Assembly: GCA_031383745.1 (NCBI GenBank)
Contig: JANMZX010000034.1
Span: 1-39,824 of the forward strand
DNA from: CAISIP01 sp031383745
GTDB lineage: Bacteria; Pseudomonadota; Gammaproteobacteria; Burkholderiales; Burkholderiaceae_C
Direction of reading: 5' to 3'
DNA: 39,824 bases
Notes under the pieces: model-generated
Databases searched by the model: none
Told to the model about the DNA's origin: nothing
Seen by the model: the letters and a program-made list of their open reading frames with translations, nothing else
Translations under genes and position numbers: made by a program
Part shown: positions 17,179-24,605 of the stretch, in pieces
Position numbering within the stretch: position 1 is the first letter of the stretch
Layout of the letters: the number at the start of each line of letters is the position of its first letter

Positions 17179-17715
17179 CTAGTGGACCATGATCCCACCC
17201 GCCAGTGCACTCTTGCCGGCCCGCGCCGGCGGCTCGCACAGGCCGCACACGAAGTGCCGTACGTTCTCGTAGGGCTCGGTCACGAAATGCCCTCCGCACT
17301 TGGAGCACCGTGTCATCGTCAGCATGTTGTTGTTGACGAATTTCACCAGGCGCCAGGCGCGGGTGATGGACAACAGCGGCTCCACGTCGCAGGACGCGAT
17401 CTGTTCCAGATAGAGCTTGAATGCCTTCATGACTGCGTCGATATCCTCCATCGCCGAGACCTTGGTCAGGTACTCGTAGGTATTGAGGAACAGCGACGCA
17501 TGGATGTTGGGCTGCCAGGTCAGGAACCAGTCGGTGGAGAACGGCAGTTGTCCCTTGGACGGCGAGCGCCCGGCCACTTCCTTGTACAGGCGCAGCAGGC
17601 GTTCGTACGACAGGTTGGTTTCGCTCTCCAGTACCTGCAGGCGGGCGCCCATCTGGATCAGCGCGATGGCGCGCTCGATCTGGCGCGACTCGTTGACGAT
17701 GCTCTTCGTGGCCAT
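17179..17715 (-). CDS. flhC: Flagellar master transcriptional activator subunit FlhC
   Basis: The 178-residue protein matches FlhC, including the four zinc ligands Cys137, Cys140, Cys157 and Cys160 (C-S-K-C ... C-G-L-C), at the same numbering as in the enterobacterial protein. With FlhD it forms the D4C2 complex that activates class II flagellar operons with sigma-70. The N-terminal helical region (R-Q-I-E-R-A-I-A-L-I-Q-M-G-A-R) and the conserved W-F-L-T-W-Q-P-N-I-H-A-S-L-F motif are present. It starts 3 nt after the flhD stop codon, consistent with a coupled flhDC operon. Confidence 0.97.
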   Translation of the reverse strand: MATKSIVNESRQIERAIALIQMGARLQVLESETNLSYERLLRLYKEVAGRSPSKGQLPFSTDWFLTWQPNIHASLFLNTYEYLTKVSAMEDIDAVMKAFKLYLEQIASCDVEPLLSITRAWRLVKFVNNNMLTMTRCSKCGGHFVTEPYENVRHFVCGLCEPPARAGKSALAGGIMVH

Positions 17716-17718
17716 GGC

Positions 17719-18045
17719 CTACATCGCCTCGGCGAAACGGCCCGACATCAGGATGCTGGCGTGCAGTCGCGTGGTTGCATCGTTGTTGACCTTGCTGGTG
17801 GAGTGGTTGGTGAGCAGGTTCCAGACGATGTCGTCGTCGACGCGGAACCGGCACAGCAGCATGTTGCCCGAGGCGATCTTGAGGATCTGCGCTGGCGACA
17901 GGCTGGAGATCAGGTCCGCGGATTCCTCCGAGAGACCGAGCCGGAACAGCGCCTCCGCCCGGTCGGAGCGGATGAGGTTTTGCGCCAGCATCAGATAGGT
18001 GAGGTTGGCTTCGCGGATTTCGGAGACGATTTGGTCAGTGGTCAT
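17719..18045 (-). CDS. flhD: Flagellar master transcriptional activator subunit FlhD
   Basis: The 108-residue helical protein matches FlhD along its length: I-R-E-A-N-L-T-Y-L-M-L-A-Q-N-L-I near the N-terminus, R-L-G-L-S-E-E-S-A-D, and I-L-K-I-A-S-G-N-M-L-L-C-R-F. It is the first gene of the flhDC operon and partners FlhC in the master regulator. A 340-bp non-coding region precedes it and should hold its promoter, though I could not identify a convincing one. Confidence 0.96.
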   Translation of the reverse strand: MTTDQIVSEIREANLTYLMLAQNLIRSDRAEALFRLGLSEESADLISSLSPAQILKIASGNMLLCRFRVDDDIVWNLLTNHSTSKVNNDATTRLHASILMSGRFAEAM

Positions 18046-18385
18046 GGTTTTTCCCTGTGCGAGTCGAGGTCTGTTGCCTTGGATGCAGGTATTTTGCGGG
18101 TACCGTGAAAAACTTGAATCGGCAAACGGATGTGTCCGGTGTCAGGCTTTTGTCGCAGGCTTGTAAGGCAAAAACCTAGGCGGCGCCACGGCCGGCGCGT
18201 GGCGGGCGCGTGGCGGGCGCGGGCGCGGCCGCGCCAGGCCGGCGCAGTGCGCCTGGTCGAGGACAAAAAGGGGATTGCGCGTGGCGGTCTTGCGACCGGA
18301 GCCGTCGGCGCGGGGCGGTGGGGCGCGGCGGATGCGCGGCCGCAGTGACAGGGCCGTGGTGCCGTTGCCGGCGCCGTGTGCGGTA
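18046..18385. other. Intergenic region between flagellin 1 end and flhD start
   Basis: This 340-bp stretch holds the 3' side of the - strand flagellin gene and the upstream leader of flhDC. The part near flhD (18046-18180) is relatively AT-richer and is where the flhDC promoter should lie. The middle (18180-18260) is extremely GC-rich and contains a short tandem repeat. No gene was found, and no convincing promoter or terminator. Confidence 0.6.
18195..18220. repeat. Short GC-rich tandem repeat (11-bp unit)
   Basis: The 11-mer GCGCGTGGCGG occurs twice head to tail (18195-18205 and 18206-18216) and is followed by a partial third copy. It lies in the flhDC upstream region. It may simply be slippage in a GC-rich spacer. 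Confidence 0.6.
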
Positions 18386-19858
18386 TCAGCGTTGCAGGAG
18401 CGCCAGCACGCCTTGCGGGATCTGATTGGCCTGCGCCACCATGGCGGTGCCGGCCTGTTGCAGGATCTGGGCGCGCGACAGGTTGGCCGTTTCCTGGGCG
18501 AAGTCCGCATCCATGATGCGCGAGCGGGATGCCGACAGGTTCTCGGAGGTCACCTGCAGGTTGGCGATCGATGTCTCGAAGCGTGATTGCAGGGCGCCGA
18601 GTTTGGCACGTGCGCCGCTGATGAAGGCCAGTGCGGAATCGACCGTCTTGAGCGCGTCGCTCGACTTGGCAAAGGTAGTGACGTCAAGGTCGGACACCTT
18701 GTTGAGTGTCGAACCGATGTCTGCCGCCAGGACATTGGTCCCGGTCACATCCACGGAAAAGGACTTGTCCGAGTCCAGGGTGATGAAGCCGACGACGGTG
18801 GCAGTCTCCGGCGCTGCGTCACCCGTGAGCAGGACCGAAGCCCCGGAGTCGGCCCCCAGGCTGTCGAGCTTCTGGACGGTCACGTTGCCGGCGTTCACGA
18901 CCGAGGTGTCGGCCACCGATACATCGTTGCCGGTGGCGTTCGTCAGCACCACGGCGGTTCCGGCTGCGTTGAGCGAGGCGGTGACACCGGTCTTGGAGGA
19001 CTGGTCGTTGATGGCCGCGACGGCGGCCGACAGGCCATCGCCGGTGGACACGGCAGAAATCGCGAAGGACACGGCCTGGGGCGTGGTGTTGTCCGATTGC
19101 AGTGTCAGGCTGTAGGAGCCCGTGGCGGAAAAGCCCAGGCTGACCGCGGTTCGGGACGTGGCGATCACGCCGGTGGTGGACGCGGCCAGGTTGATCTTGT
19201 CCGCGTTCGCCTTGGCCGTGCTGTTGGCGAGGATGTCGACGTCCGAGGTTCCCAGCGATCCGTTTATCGTCAGTGTGCCCGCCGTGGTGCTGTTGGCGCC
19301 GAACGCGGCCAGCACGGCGTCGGCGCCGGCGGCCTGCACCTGGTTGTTGCCATAGACATTGGTACGCAGGTTCGCGGTGTAGGTGGTGATGGTCTGGTTG
19401 GAGTTGGCGCCGACCTGGAATTGCTGCGTGCCGAAGGTGCCGTCCAACAACTTGGAGCCGTTGAACTCGGTGGTCTGGGATATGCGGTCCAGTTCGGCCA
19501 CCAATTGCCCCACTTCGGCCTGCAATGCCTGGCGGTCGCCGGCGCTGTTGGACGCGTTGGCCGATTGCACCGCCAGTTCGCGGACGCGTTGCAGGATGTC
19601 GCTGGACGCCTTGAGTGCGCCTTCCGCCGTCTGGGCGAGCGAAATCCCGTCGTTGGCGTTGCGCGCCGCCTGGTTCAGACCGCGGATCTGGGTGGTGAAG
19701 CGTTCCGAAATGGCCAGACCGGCGGCGTCGTCCTTGGCGCTGTTGATGCGCAGCCCGGACGAGAGCCGCTGCAGCGACGTGGACAGCGAGGCCTGGCTCA
19801 TGCCCAGATTGCGCTGTGCAGTGAGCGAATTGATATTGGTGTTGATCGTCGAGGCCAT
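18386..19858 (-). CDS. fliC: Flagellin (copy 1)
   Basis: This is a 490-residue filament protein. The start is the ATG at 19858, preceded by AAGGAG (19865-19870) at 6-nt spacing. The TTG just upstream is not needed. The conserved N-terminal D0/D1 region (A-S-T-I-N-T-N-I-N-S-L-T-A-Q-R-N, then L-Q-R-L-S-S-G-L-R-I-N-S-A-K-D-D-A-A-G) and C-terminal D1/D0 region (ending G-T-A-M-V-A-Q-A-N-Q, then G-V-L-A-L-L-Q-R) are intact. The middle contains a flagellin-IN-like segment (V-A-A-I-N-D-Q-S-S-K-T-G-V-T-A). It is exported by the flagellar type III apparatus. It diverges from a closely similar flagellin gene 316 bp away. Ser/Thr are abundant in the central part, which is relevant to the nearby GT41-like gene. 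A possible downstream terminator is unclear. Confidence 0.96.
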   Translation of the reverse strand: MASTINTNINSLTAQRNLGMSQASLSTSLQRLSSGLRINSAKDDAAGLAISERFTTQIRGLNQAARNANDGISLAQTAEGALKASSDILQRVRELAVQSANASNSAGDRQALQAEVGQLVAELDRISQTTEFNGSKLLDGTFGTQQFQVGANSNQTITTYTANLRTNVYGNNQVQAAGADAVLAAFGANSTTAGTLTINGSLGTSDVDILANSTAKANADKINLAASTTGVIATSRTAVSLGFSATGSYSLTLQSDNTTPQAVSFAISAVSTGDGLSAAVAAINDQSSKTGVTASLNAAGTAVVLTNATGNDVSVADTSVVNAGNVTVQKLDSLGADSGASVLLTGDAAPETATVVGFITLDSDKSFSVDVTGTNVLAADIGSTLNKVSDLDVTTFAKSSDALKTVDSALAFISGARAKLGALQSRFETSIANLQVTSENLSASRSRIMDADFAQETANLSRAQILQQAGTAMVAQANQIPQGVLALLQR

Positions 19859-20174
19859 CAAATACTCCTTTAGAGGACGGCGCGTTTGCCGGATAAGGCG
19901 CCAGCATCGCGGCTGACAATGGGGGAACAGTGGGGCAATTGTGGGGATCCGCCCGCCCGGCGTAGCACCGATAAGGCGGCGAATTACGGCCTACTTCAGC
20001 GGTTCGGGCTAAAGTTTTTCCGGGATTGCCCGAAAACCTATCCAACGGGTTGCATGAGGGGCTCGTCGTCTGGCAAGGCAGTTGATGAAACCGCCCCGGA
20101 CATGGCGGCCAGGTTCGTACTGGCTTTTTGGCCGGCAGAAATGCCGGGTTCAGTCAGTTTTTCTGGAGGTTTCA
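19859..20174. promoter_or_regulatory. Divergent control region between the two flagellin genes
   Basis: These 316 bp should carry promoters for both flagellin genes. On the + strand there is a sigma-28-like site at 20010-20036. On the - strand I found no good match to a sigma-28 site. Ribosome-binding sites are clear on both sides: AAGGAG for copy 1 (- strand, 19865-19870) and GGAGGT for copy 2 (20165-20170). Confidence 0.65.
20010..20036 (+). promoter_or_regulatory. Sigma-28 (FliA)-type promoter for flagellin 2
   Basis: The -35 element TAAAGTTT (20010-20017) is a perfect match to the consensus. After 11 nt comes CCCGAAAA (20029-20036), 6 of 8 matches to GCCGATAA. Transcription would start about 130 nt before the flagellin 2 start codon. 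Confidence 0.7.
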
Positions 20175-21644
20175 ATGGCATCCACTATCAATACCAATAT
20201 CAACACGCTGACGGCGCAGCGCAACCTGAGCACCAACCAGGCTTCACTGTCGACGTCGATCGCACGCCTGTCGTCGGGTTTGCGTATCAACAGCGCCAAG
20301 GACGACGCCGCCGGTCTGGCGATTTCGGATCGGCTCAATGCGCAAGTCAAGGGTCTGAACCAGGCGGTTCGAAATGCCAACGACGGCATCTCCCTGGCGC
20401 AGACGGCAGAAGGCGCGCTCAAGGCGTCCACCGACATCCTGCAGCGCGTGCGGGAACTGGCAGTGCAGTCCGCCAACGCGACCAACAGCGCCGGCGATCG
20501 GCAGGCGATACAGGCTGAAGTCGGCCAACTGGTGTCGGAACTCGACCGGATTTCACAGACCACCGAGTTCAACGGCTCCAAACTCCTCAATGGCAGCTTC
20601 GGCACGCAGCAATTCCAGGTCGGCGCCAACGCCAACCAGACTATCACTGCGGCCACCGCCAACCTGCGCACCTCGGTGTATGGCAACAACCAGCTCAAGG
20701 CCACTGGTGCCGACGGCGTGGCCGCCGCGTTTGGTGCGAATGCCACCACGGCCGGCACGCTGAAGATCAACGGCGCGCTCGGCAGCGCCACGGTGACGGT
20801 GGCTGTCAACAGCACGGCCAAGGCCAATGCAGAACTGGTCAACACGCAGACGGCGAACACCGGCGTCACGGCTACGTCACGCACCGAGCTGAGCCTGGCT
20901 TTCGGGGCCATCGGTTCCTACAGCCTGACCCTGCAGTCCGACAATGCCAGCGCCCAGACGGTGGCTTTCGCGGTGACCGCCACCGGGACCGCCGATGGCC
21001 TGGGCGCAGCTGTCTCCGCCATCAACGACCAGTCCTCCAAGACCGGCGTCACGGCGGCGTTGAATGCGGGCGGCACGGCGGTGGTCCTGACCAACGCGTC
21101 GGGCAACGACATCACCGTGTCCGACACCGCGGTCCAGAACTCGGGTGCGGTCACGGTGCAGAAGCTGGACTCGACCGGCACGGCGGCTGGCGCATCGGTA
21201 GCGCTGGCGGCGGATGCGACGGCGGACAACGCGACCATCGTGGGCTTCATCACGCTGGATTCGGAGAAGACCTTCGCGGCCGACGTGGATACCTCCAACA
21301 TCCTGTCCGCCGATGCCAATTCGACGCTGAACAAGGTGTCTGAGCTCGACGTGACGACCTTCGCCAAGGCGACGGATGCGCTCAAGACGGTGGACTCGGC
21401 GCTGGCCTTCATCAGCGGCGAACGCGCCAAGCTCGGCGCCCTGCAGTCGCGCTTCGAGACCACGATCTCGAACCTGCAGGTGACTTCCGAGAACCTGTCG
21501 GCATCGCGCTCGCGCATCGTCGACGCCGACTTCGCGATGGAAACCGCGAATCTGTCACGGGCACAGATTCTGCAGCAGGCCGGCACGGCGATGGTCGCCC
21601 AGGCGAACCAGTTGCCACAGGGTGTGTTGGCCCTGCTGCGGTAG
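20175..21644 (+). CDS. fliC: Flagellin (copy 2)
   Basis: This 489-residue flagellin is closely related to copy 1 over its whole length, with near-identical N- and C-terminal polymerisation domains (ending Q-P-less Q-L-P-Q-G-V-L-A-L-L-R) and a recognisably homologous central domain. The start ATG at 20175 follows GGAGGT (20165-20170). Longer upstream starts are unsupported, and all other flagellins begin with this M-A-S-T-I-N-T-N motif. A sigma-28-like promoter lies upstream and a strong intrinsic terminator (21699-21728) lies downstream, so it is probably a monocistronic late gene. Differences from copy 1 are concentrated in the surface-exposed middle. Confidence 0.96.
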   Translation: MASTINTNINTLTAQRNLSTNQASLSTSIARLSSGLRINSAKDDAAGLAISDRLNAQVKGLNQAVRNANDGISLAQTAEGALKASTDILQRVRELAVQSANATNSAGDRQAIQAEVGQLVSELDRISQTTEFNGSKLLNGSFGTQQFQVGANANQTITAATANLRTSVYGNNQLKATGADGVAAAFGANATTAGTLKINGALGSATVTVAVNSTAKANAELVNTQTANTGVTATSRTELSLAFGAIGSYSLTLQSDNASAQTVAFAVTATGTADGLGAAVSAINDQSSKTGVTAALNAGGTAVVLTNASGNDITVSDTAVQNSGAVTVQKLDSTGTAAGASVALAADATADNATIVGFITLDSEKTFAADVDTSNILSADANSTLNKVSELDVTTFAKATDALKTVDSALAFISGERAKLGALQSRFETTISNLQVTSENLSASRSRIVDADFAMETANLSRAQILQQAGTAMVAQANQLPQGVLALLR

Positions 21645-21698
21645 GCTGGCGCGCAAGGGCAGGTGACAACCAGTCGGTAACGCACTGGTTTCGAGGTG

Positions 21699-21728
21699 GG
21701 CGGCAGATTGCAACTCTGCCGCCTTTTT
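21699..21728 (+). terminator. Intrinsic terminator after flagellin 2
   Basis: A perfect 9-bp stem GGCGGCAGA (21699-21707) pairs with TCTGCCGCC (21715-21723) around a 7-nt loop and is followed directly by TTTTT (21724-21728). It is placed 55 nt after the stop codon and separates the flagellin gene from fliD. Confidence 0.93.
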
Positions 21729-21835
21729 CCGTTTTTGTGGCTTTTGTGGTTTTGTCCCGGCTATTTGGCGCTTAAGCAGTCGATGCGACGCAGATAATTG
21801 GCAGCACGCGACAGATTCTCGCGCAGGAGGGGTGT

Positions 21836-23248
21836 ATGGCAACCATTTCATCACCAGGCGTCGGCAGTCAGCTGGATGTCAGATCCATCGTGACGCAGCT
21901 GGTTGCGCTGGAAAAGCGGCCGCTGGACGGCCTGAGGCTGCAGGCGGCCACCGTCCAGACGAAGGTCTCCGCGTTTGGGCAGATCAAGTCGCAGGTATCG
22001 GCCTTGGCCGATGCAGCAGGAACACTCAACAGCCTGACAACCTACAACGCGGTCACCACCAAATCGTCCAACACGGCGGCTGTGACGGCCACCGCGATTG
22101 GCGGGACGGCCGCCAACAATTTCAGCATCAAGGTCGATAGCCTGGCCAAGGCGCAGTCCACGGCATCCGGTGCGCTGCTTCCCGTCGGTGGCGCGCTGGG
22201 ACAGGGGACGCTGAGGCTGCAACTGGGCAAATGGACCGTGGTCCCCTTGTCGTTCACCCCGCAGACCGGTGCCGGCCCGGTCGACATCGTGGTCAGCGCC
22301 TCCGACACCGTGAACGATGTCGCCAGCAAGATCAACGGCTCCGGTGCGGGTGTGAGTGCGACCGTGCTCAACGACGCGTCGGGGCAGCGGCTGCTGCTAC
22401 GCTCGCGCAGCACCGGTGAGGCGGCCGGATTCGAGATGTCCATCCAGGCCGACGGTGATGGCAACACGTCCGATGCGGCGGGGCTCTCGCGCCTGGTGGC
22501 CGGATCGTCCGTGCAATATGCGGCCGACGCGAAGATCAAGGTCAACGACATTGCGGTCAGCTCGGGCACCAACACGTTCGCAGATGTGGTGTCCGGCGTG
22601 ACACTCACGGCCATTGCAGCCACCACGACCGATGTCGACATCTCGGTCGAGCCGAACCAGGCCGTCTTGAAGGAAGCCGTCAACAGCTTCGTGGCGGCCT
22701 TCAATGTCATCAACCAGACACTCAACGACCTGACCAAGTACGACCCGGCCACCAAGTCTGCCGGCCTGCTGCAGGGGGATTCGACCGCCATCGGCCTGCA
22801 GAATGCCTTGCGCGGCGTGCTGCAGTCGACGACCACCGGGTCCGCGTACAAGCGGTTGGCGGATATCGGCATCACCCAGCAGCTGGGGGGCGACCTGGCC
22901 GTGGCGGGCGGCAAGCTCGACGCCGCCTTGGCGAACGGCGATGAGGTCAAGAAGCTGTTCAAGGCCGACAACGGCAACCTGCTGACAAATGGTGTCGCAC
23001 TGAAGTTCAAGAACTTTTCGGCCGGACTGCTCGCCACCGACGGCTTCTTCAGCACCAAGGATGCTTCGCTCAAGCGCTCACTGGATCTCAATACGCGCGA
23101 GCAGGCCCAAGTCAATGCCAAGGCCGCCCGTGTGGAGACCAACCTCTACCGCCGCTACAACGCGCTCGATGTCCAGCTCAACAGCCTCAGTTCGCTCAAT
23201 TCGTACATCACGCAGCAGGTTGCGCAATGGAACAAATCCAATGGTTGA
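21836..23248 (+). CDS. fliD: Flagellar filament cap protein FliD (hook-associated protein 2)
   Basis: The 470-residue cap protein has the FliD N-terminal signature (S-S-P-G-V-G-S-Q-L-D-V-R-S-I-V-T-Q-L-V) and a C-terminal domain ending in the usual coiled stretch (Y-N-A-L-D-V-Q-L-N-S-L-S-S-L-N-S-Y-I-T-Q-Q). It sits at the filament tip and folds incoming flagellin. AGGAGG (21825-21830) supports the ATG. A possible sigma-28 -10 element, GCAGATAA, lies at 21790-21797, but its -35 partner is poor. It is followed by its export and chaperone partners fliS and fliT. Confidence 0.96.
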   Translation: MATISSPGVGSQLDVRSIVTQLVALEKRPLDGLRLQAATVQTKVSAFGQIKSQVSALADAAGTLNSLTTYNAVTTKSSNTAAVTATAIGGTAANNFSIKVDSLAKAQSTASGALLPVGGALGQGTLRLQLGKWTVVPLSFTPQTGAGPVDIVVSASDTVNDVASKINGSGAGVSATVLNDASGQRLLLRSRSTGEAAGFEMSIQADGDGNTSDAAGLSRLVAGSSVQYAADAKIKVNDIAVSSGTNTFADVVSGVTLTAIAATTTDVDISVEPNQAVLKEAVNSFVAAFNVINQTLNDLTKYDPATKSAGLLQGDSTAIGLQNALRGVLQSTTTGSAYKRLADIGITQQLGGDLAVAGGKLDAALANGDEVKKLFKADNGNLLTNGVALKFKNFSAGLLATDGFFSTKDASLKRSLDLNTREQAQVNAKAARVETNLYRRYNALDVQLNSLSSLNSYITQQVAQWNKSNG

Positions 23249-23296
23249 TCGTCATAGCAGGAAGGGATTCACCCGCCAGTTGTCGGTCCCGCCAGC

Positions 23297-23323
23297 TTGA
23301 TTTGTCGCGCCGACTGCCGATAA
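23297..23323 (+). promoter_or_regulatory. Candidate sigma-28 promoter for fliST
   Basis: A perfect sigma-28 -10 element, GCCGATAA, lies at 23316-23323. At exactly 11-nt spacing upstream is TTGATTTG (23297-23304), a weak match to TAAAGTTT. It lies between the fliD stop and the fliS start and could give fliST expression independent of fliD. Confidence 0.55.
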
Positions 23324-23354
23324 CAGTTGCATAGATCCAAGGAATCGCAAGAAG

Positions 23355-23774
23355 ATGTTTTCACCCCGTTCCAGCAAGTCGGCATCTGCCTATCGGCAGG
23401 TCGGCGTCCAGACCAGTGTGGACCAGGCGACGCCCCACAACCTGGTCGAGATGCTGTTCGACGGCCTGTTGGTGGCTGTGGGGTCGGCCCGCGCGGCCAT
23501 GCAACGTGGTGACATCAAGGTCAAGTGCACGCAGGTCATCATCGCCGTGCGCATCCTGGAAGAGGGGCTCAAGAGCGCCCTGAACCTGGAGCAGGGCGGC
23601 GAGCTGGCTGCGAACCTCGATCGCCTGTACGGCTATTGCGTGTTGCGCCTGACCCAGGCCAATGCCCGCAACGACGATGCCGCCTTGGCGGAGGTGGCGC
23701 ACCTGATCGAGCCCCTGGCCAAGAGCTGGAAAGAAATCGGCCAGCCGGCCGTTCCACAATTGCGAGCTGCCTGA
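23355..23774 (+). CDS. fliS: Flagellin export chaperone FliS
   Basis: The 139-residue helical protein matches FliS: S-A-Y-R-Q-V-G-V near the start, then P-H-N-L-V-E-M-L-F-D-G-L-L, and later L-N-L-E-Q-G-G-E-L-A-A-N-L-D-R-L-Y. It binds the C-terminal disordered end of flagellin in the cytoplasm, prevents premature polymerisation and delivers it to the export gate. It follows fliD by 106 bp and precedes fliT by 16 bp. The ATG has the weak upstream element AAGAAG. Confidence 0.94.
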   Translation: MFSPRSSKSASAYRQVGVQTSVDQATPHNLVEMLFDGLLVAVGSARAAMQRGDIKVKCTQVIIAVRILEEGLKSALNLEQGGELAANLDRLYGYCVLRLTQANARNDDAALAEVAHLIEPLAKSWKEIGQPAVPQLRAA

Positions 23775-23790
23775 GGGCTGGAGATCGACG

Positions 23791-24090
23791 ATGCAGCAGA
23801 CGCTGATTGACTACTACCGCGCGATCGAGGCCACCAGCCTGCAGATGCTGGACGCGGCCAAGGCAGAGGACTGGGACGAAGTGGTGCGACTCGAGGGTGC
23901 CTGCGCCGTCCTGATCGAGCAATTGCGGTTCCGCTCGCGGTCTGAAGACCTGCAGCCCCAGGAGCGCACAGAGAAGACGCGCATCATGCAACGCATCCTG
24001 CACAACGATGCACAGATCCGCTACCTGGCGGAACCCTGGCTTGCCCATTTCGAGAAGAAGTTCGACAACCTGCAGCAGTTGCTGCACTGA
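23791..24090 (+). CDS. fliT: FliT-like flagellar export chaperone
   Basis: This is a 99-residue, all-helical, acidic/basic mixed protein directly after fliS. Its sequence is only weakly conserved, as usual for FliT. The length, position and the aromatic/Leu pattern (Y-Y-R-A-I-E-A-T-S-L-Q-M-L-D-A-A, then W-D-E-V-V-R-L-E) fit. FliT escorts FliD, and in enterobacteria it also restrains FlhDC. That second role is unproven here. It converges on fliE, whose stop is 25 bp away. Confidence 0.75.
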   Translation: MQQTLIDYYRAIEATSLQMLDAAKAEDWDEVVRLEGACAVLIEQLRFRSRSEDLQPQERTEKTRIMQRILHNDAQIRYLAEPWLAHFEKKFDNLQQLLH

Positions 24091-24115
24091 TTGCCAGCGA
24101 GGAGGGCAGCGGGCG

Positions 24116-24433
24116 CTAGACCTGCATGTTCATGATGTCGGTATAGGCCTGCACCATCCGGTTGCGTACATGCAGGGTGGCCTGAAACCCGATCTGGGCC
24201 TTCTGGATCGCGACCATGGTTTCCTCCAGGCTGACCGCGGGGTTTTCCATCTGCACTTCGCGTTGCAGGCGCGTCGCCTGGTTCTGGGCGGCACTGACCG
24301 AATGCAGCGCCGTCTTGAGTGCGCCTGAGAACCCGGCATCCGGGCCTTCGGGCGGCCTCGTGCCGGCGGCCCGCTGCAATGCCGCGGGCCGGACAGCGAC
24401 CGGCATGGTGGTCGGGGAAAGGCGAAGGTCCAT
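24116..24433 (-). CDS. fliE: Flagellar hook-basal body protein FliE
   Basis: From the ATG at 24433 the product is 105 residues, the normal FliE length. A longer frame to 24490 adds unsupported residues. The C-terminal half carries the FliE pattern F-S-G-A-L-K-T-A-L-H-S-V-S-A-A-Q-N-Q-A and A-I-Q-K-A-Q-I-G-F-Q-A, followed by V-R-N-R-M-V-Q-A-Y-T-D-I-M-N-M-Q-V. It joins the MS ring and export gate to the proximal rod. It is transcribed away from fliF, as in enterobacteria, with about 170 bp of shared upstream DNA. Confidence 0.95.
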   Translation of the reverse strand: MDLRLSPTTMPVAVRPAALQRAAGTRPPEGPDAGFSGALKTALHSVSAAQNQATRLQREVQMENPAVSLEETMVAIQKAQIGFQATLHVRNRMVQAYTDIMNMQV

Positions 24434-24605
24434 AGGCTGCTCTCGTTGGAATACCGTGGCGCCATCGTATTCCGCTGCCCGCCGCGACATAGGTCGAAAT
24501 GGCGGGTGAATGCCGGCTTTATCGGGCTCATGTTTTCAGGGTGCGGCTGAATAATCCGGAACAGTCCTGGAGCAAGCCCAGCGCCATCCTGTCCTGGAAG
24601 CCCGC

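Noticed and set aside
18263..18300. Possible terminator for flagellin 1 (five T's on the - strand at 18263-18267 with a GGTC/GACC hairpin nearby)
   Set aside because: The hairpin is only 4 bp and about 16 nt away from the T-run, which does not fit an intrinsic terminator.
18587..19873. Long + strand frame antisense to flagellin 1
   Set aside because: The translation is Gly/Val/Arg-rich without recognisable motifs, and the - strand frame is an unmistakable flagellin.
21772..21797. Sigma-28-like promoter upstream of fliD (GCAGATAA with TTAAGCAG)
   Set aside because: The -10 is good, but the -35 matches poorly and the spacer is 10 nt. It is kept only as a remark in the fliD entry.
24519..24545. 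Sigma-28-like CCCGATAA on the - strand upstream of fliE
   Set aside because: The -10 resembles the consensus, but the sequence at the proper -35 distance has no similarity, and fliE is normally not a sigma-28 gene.
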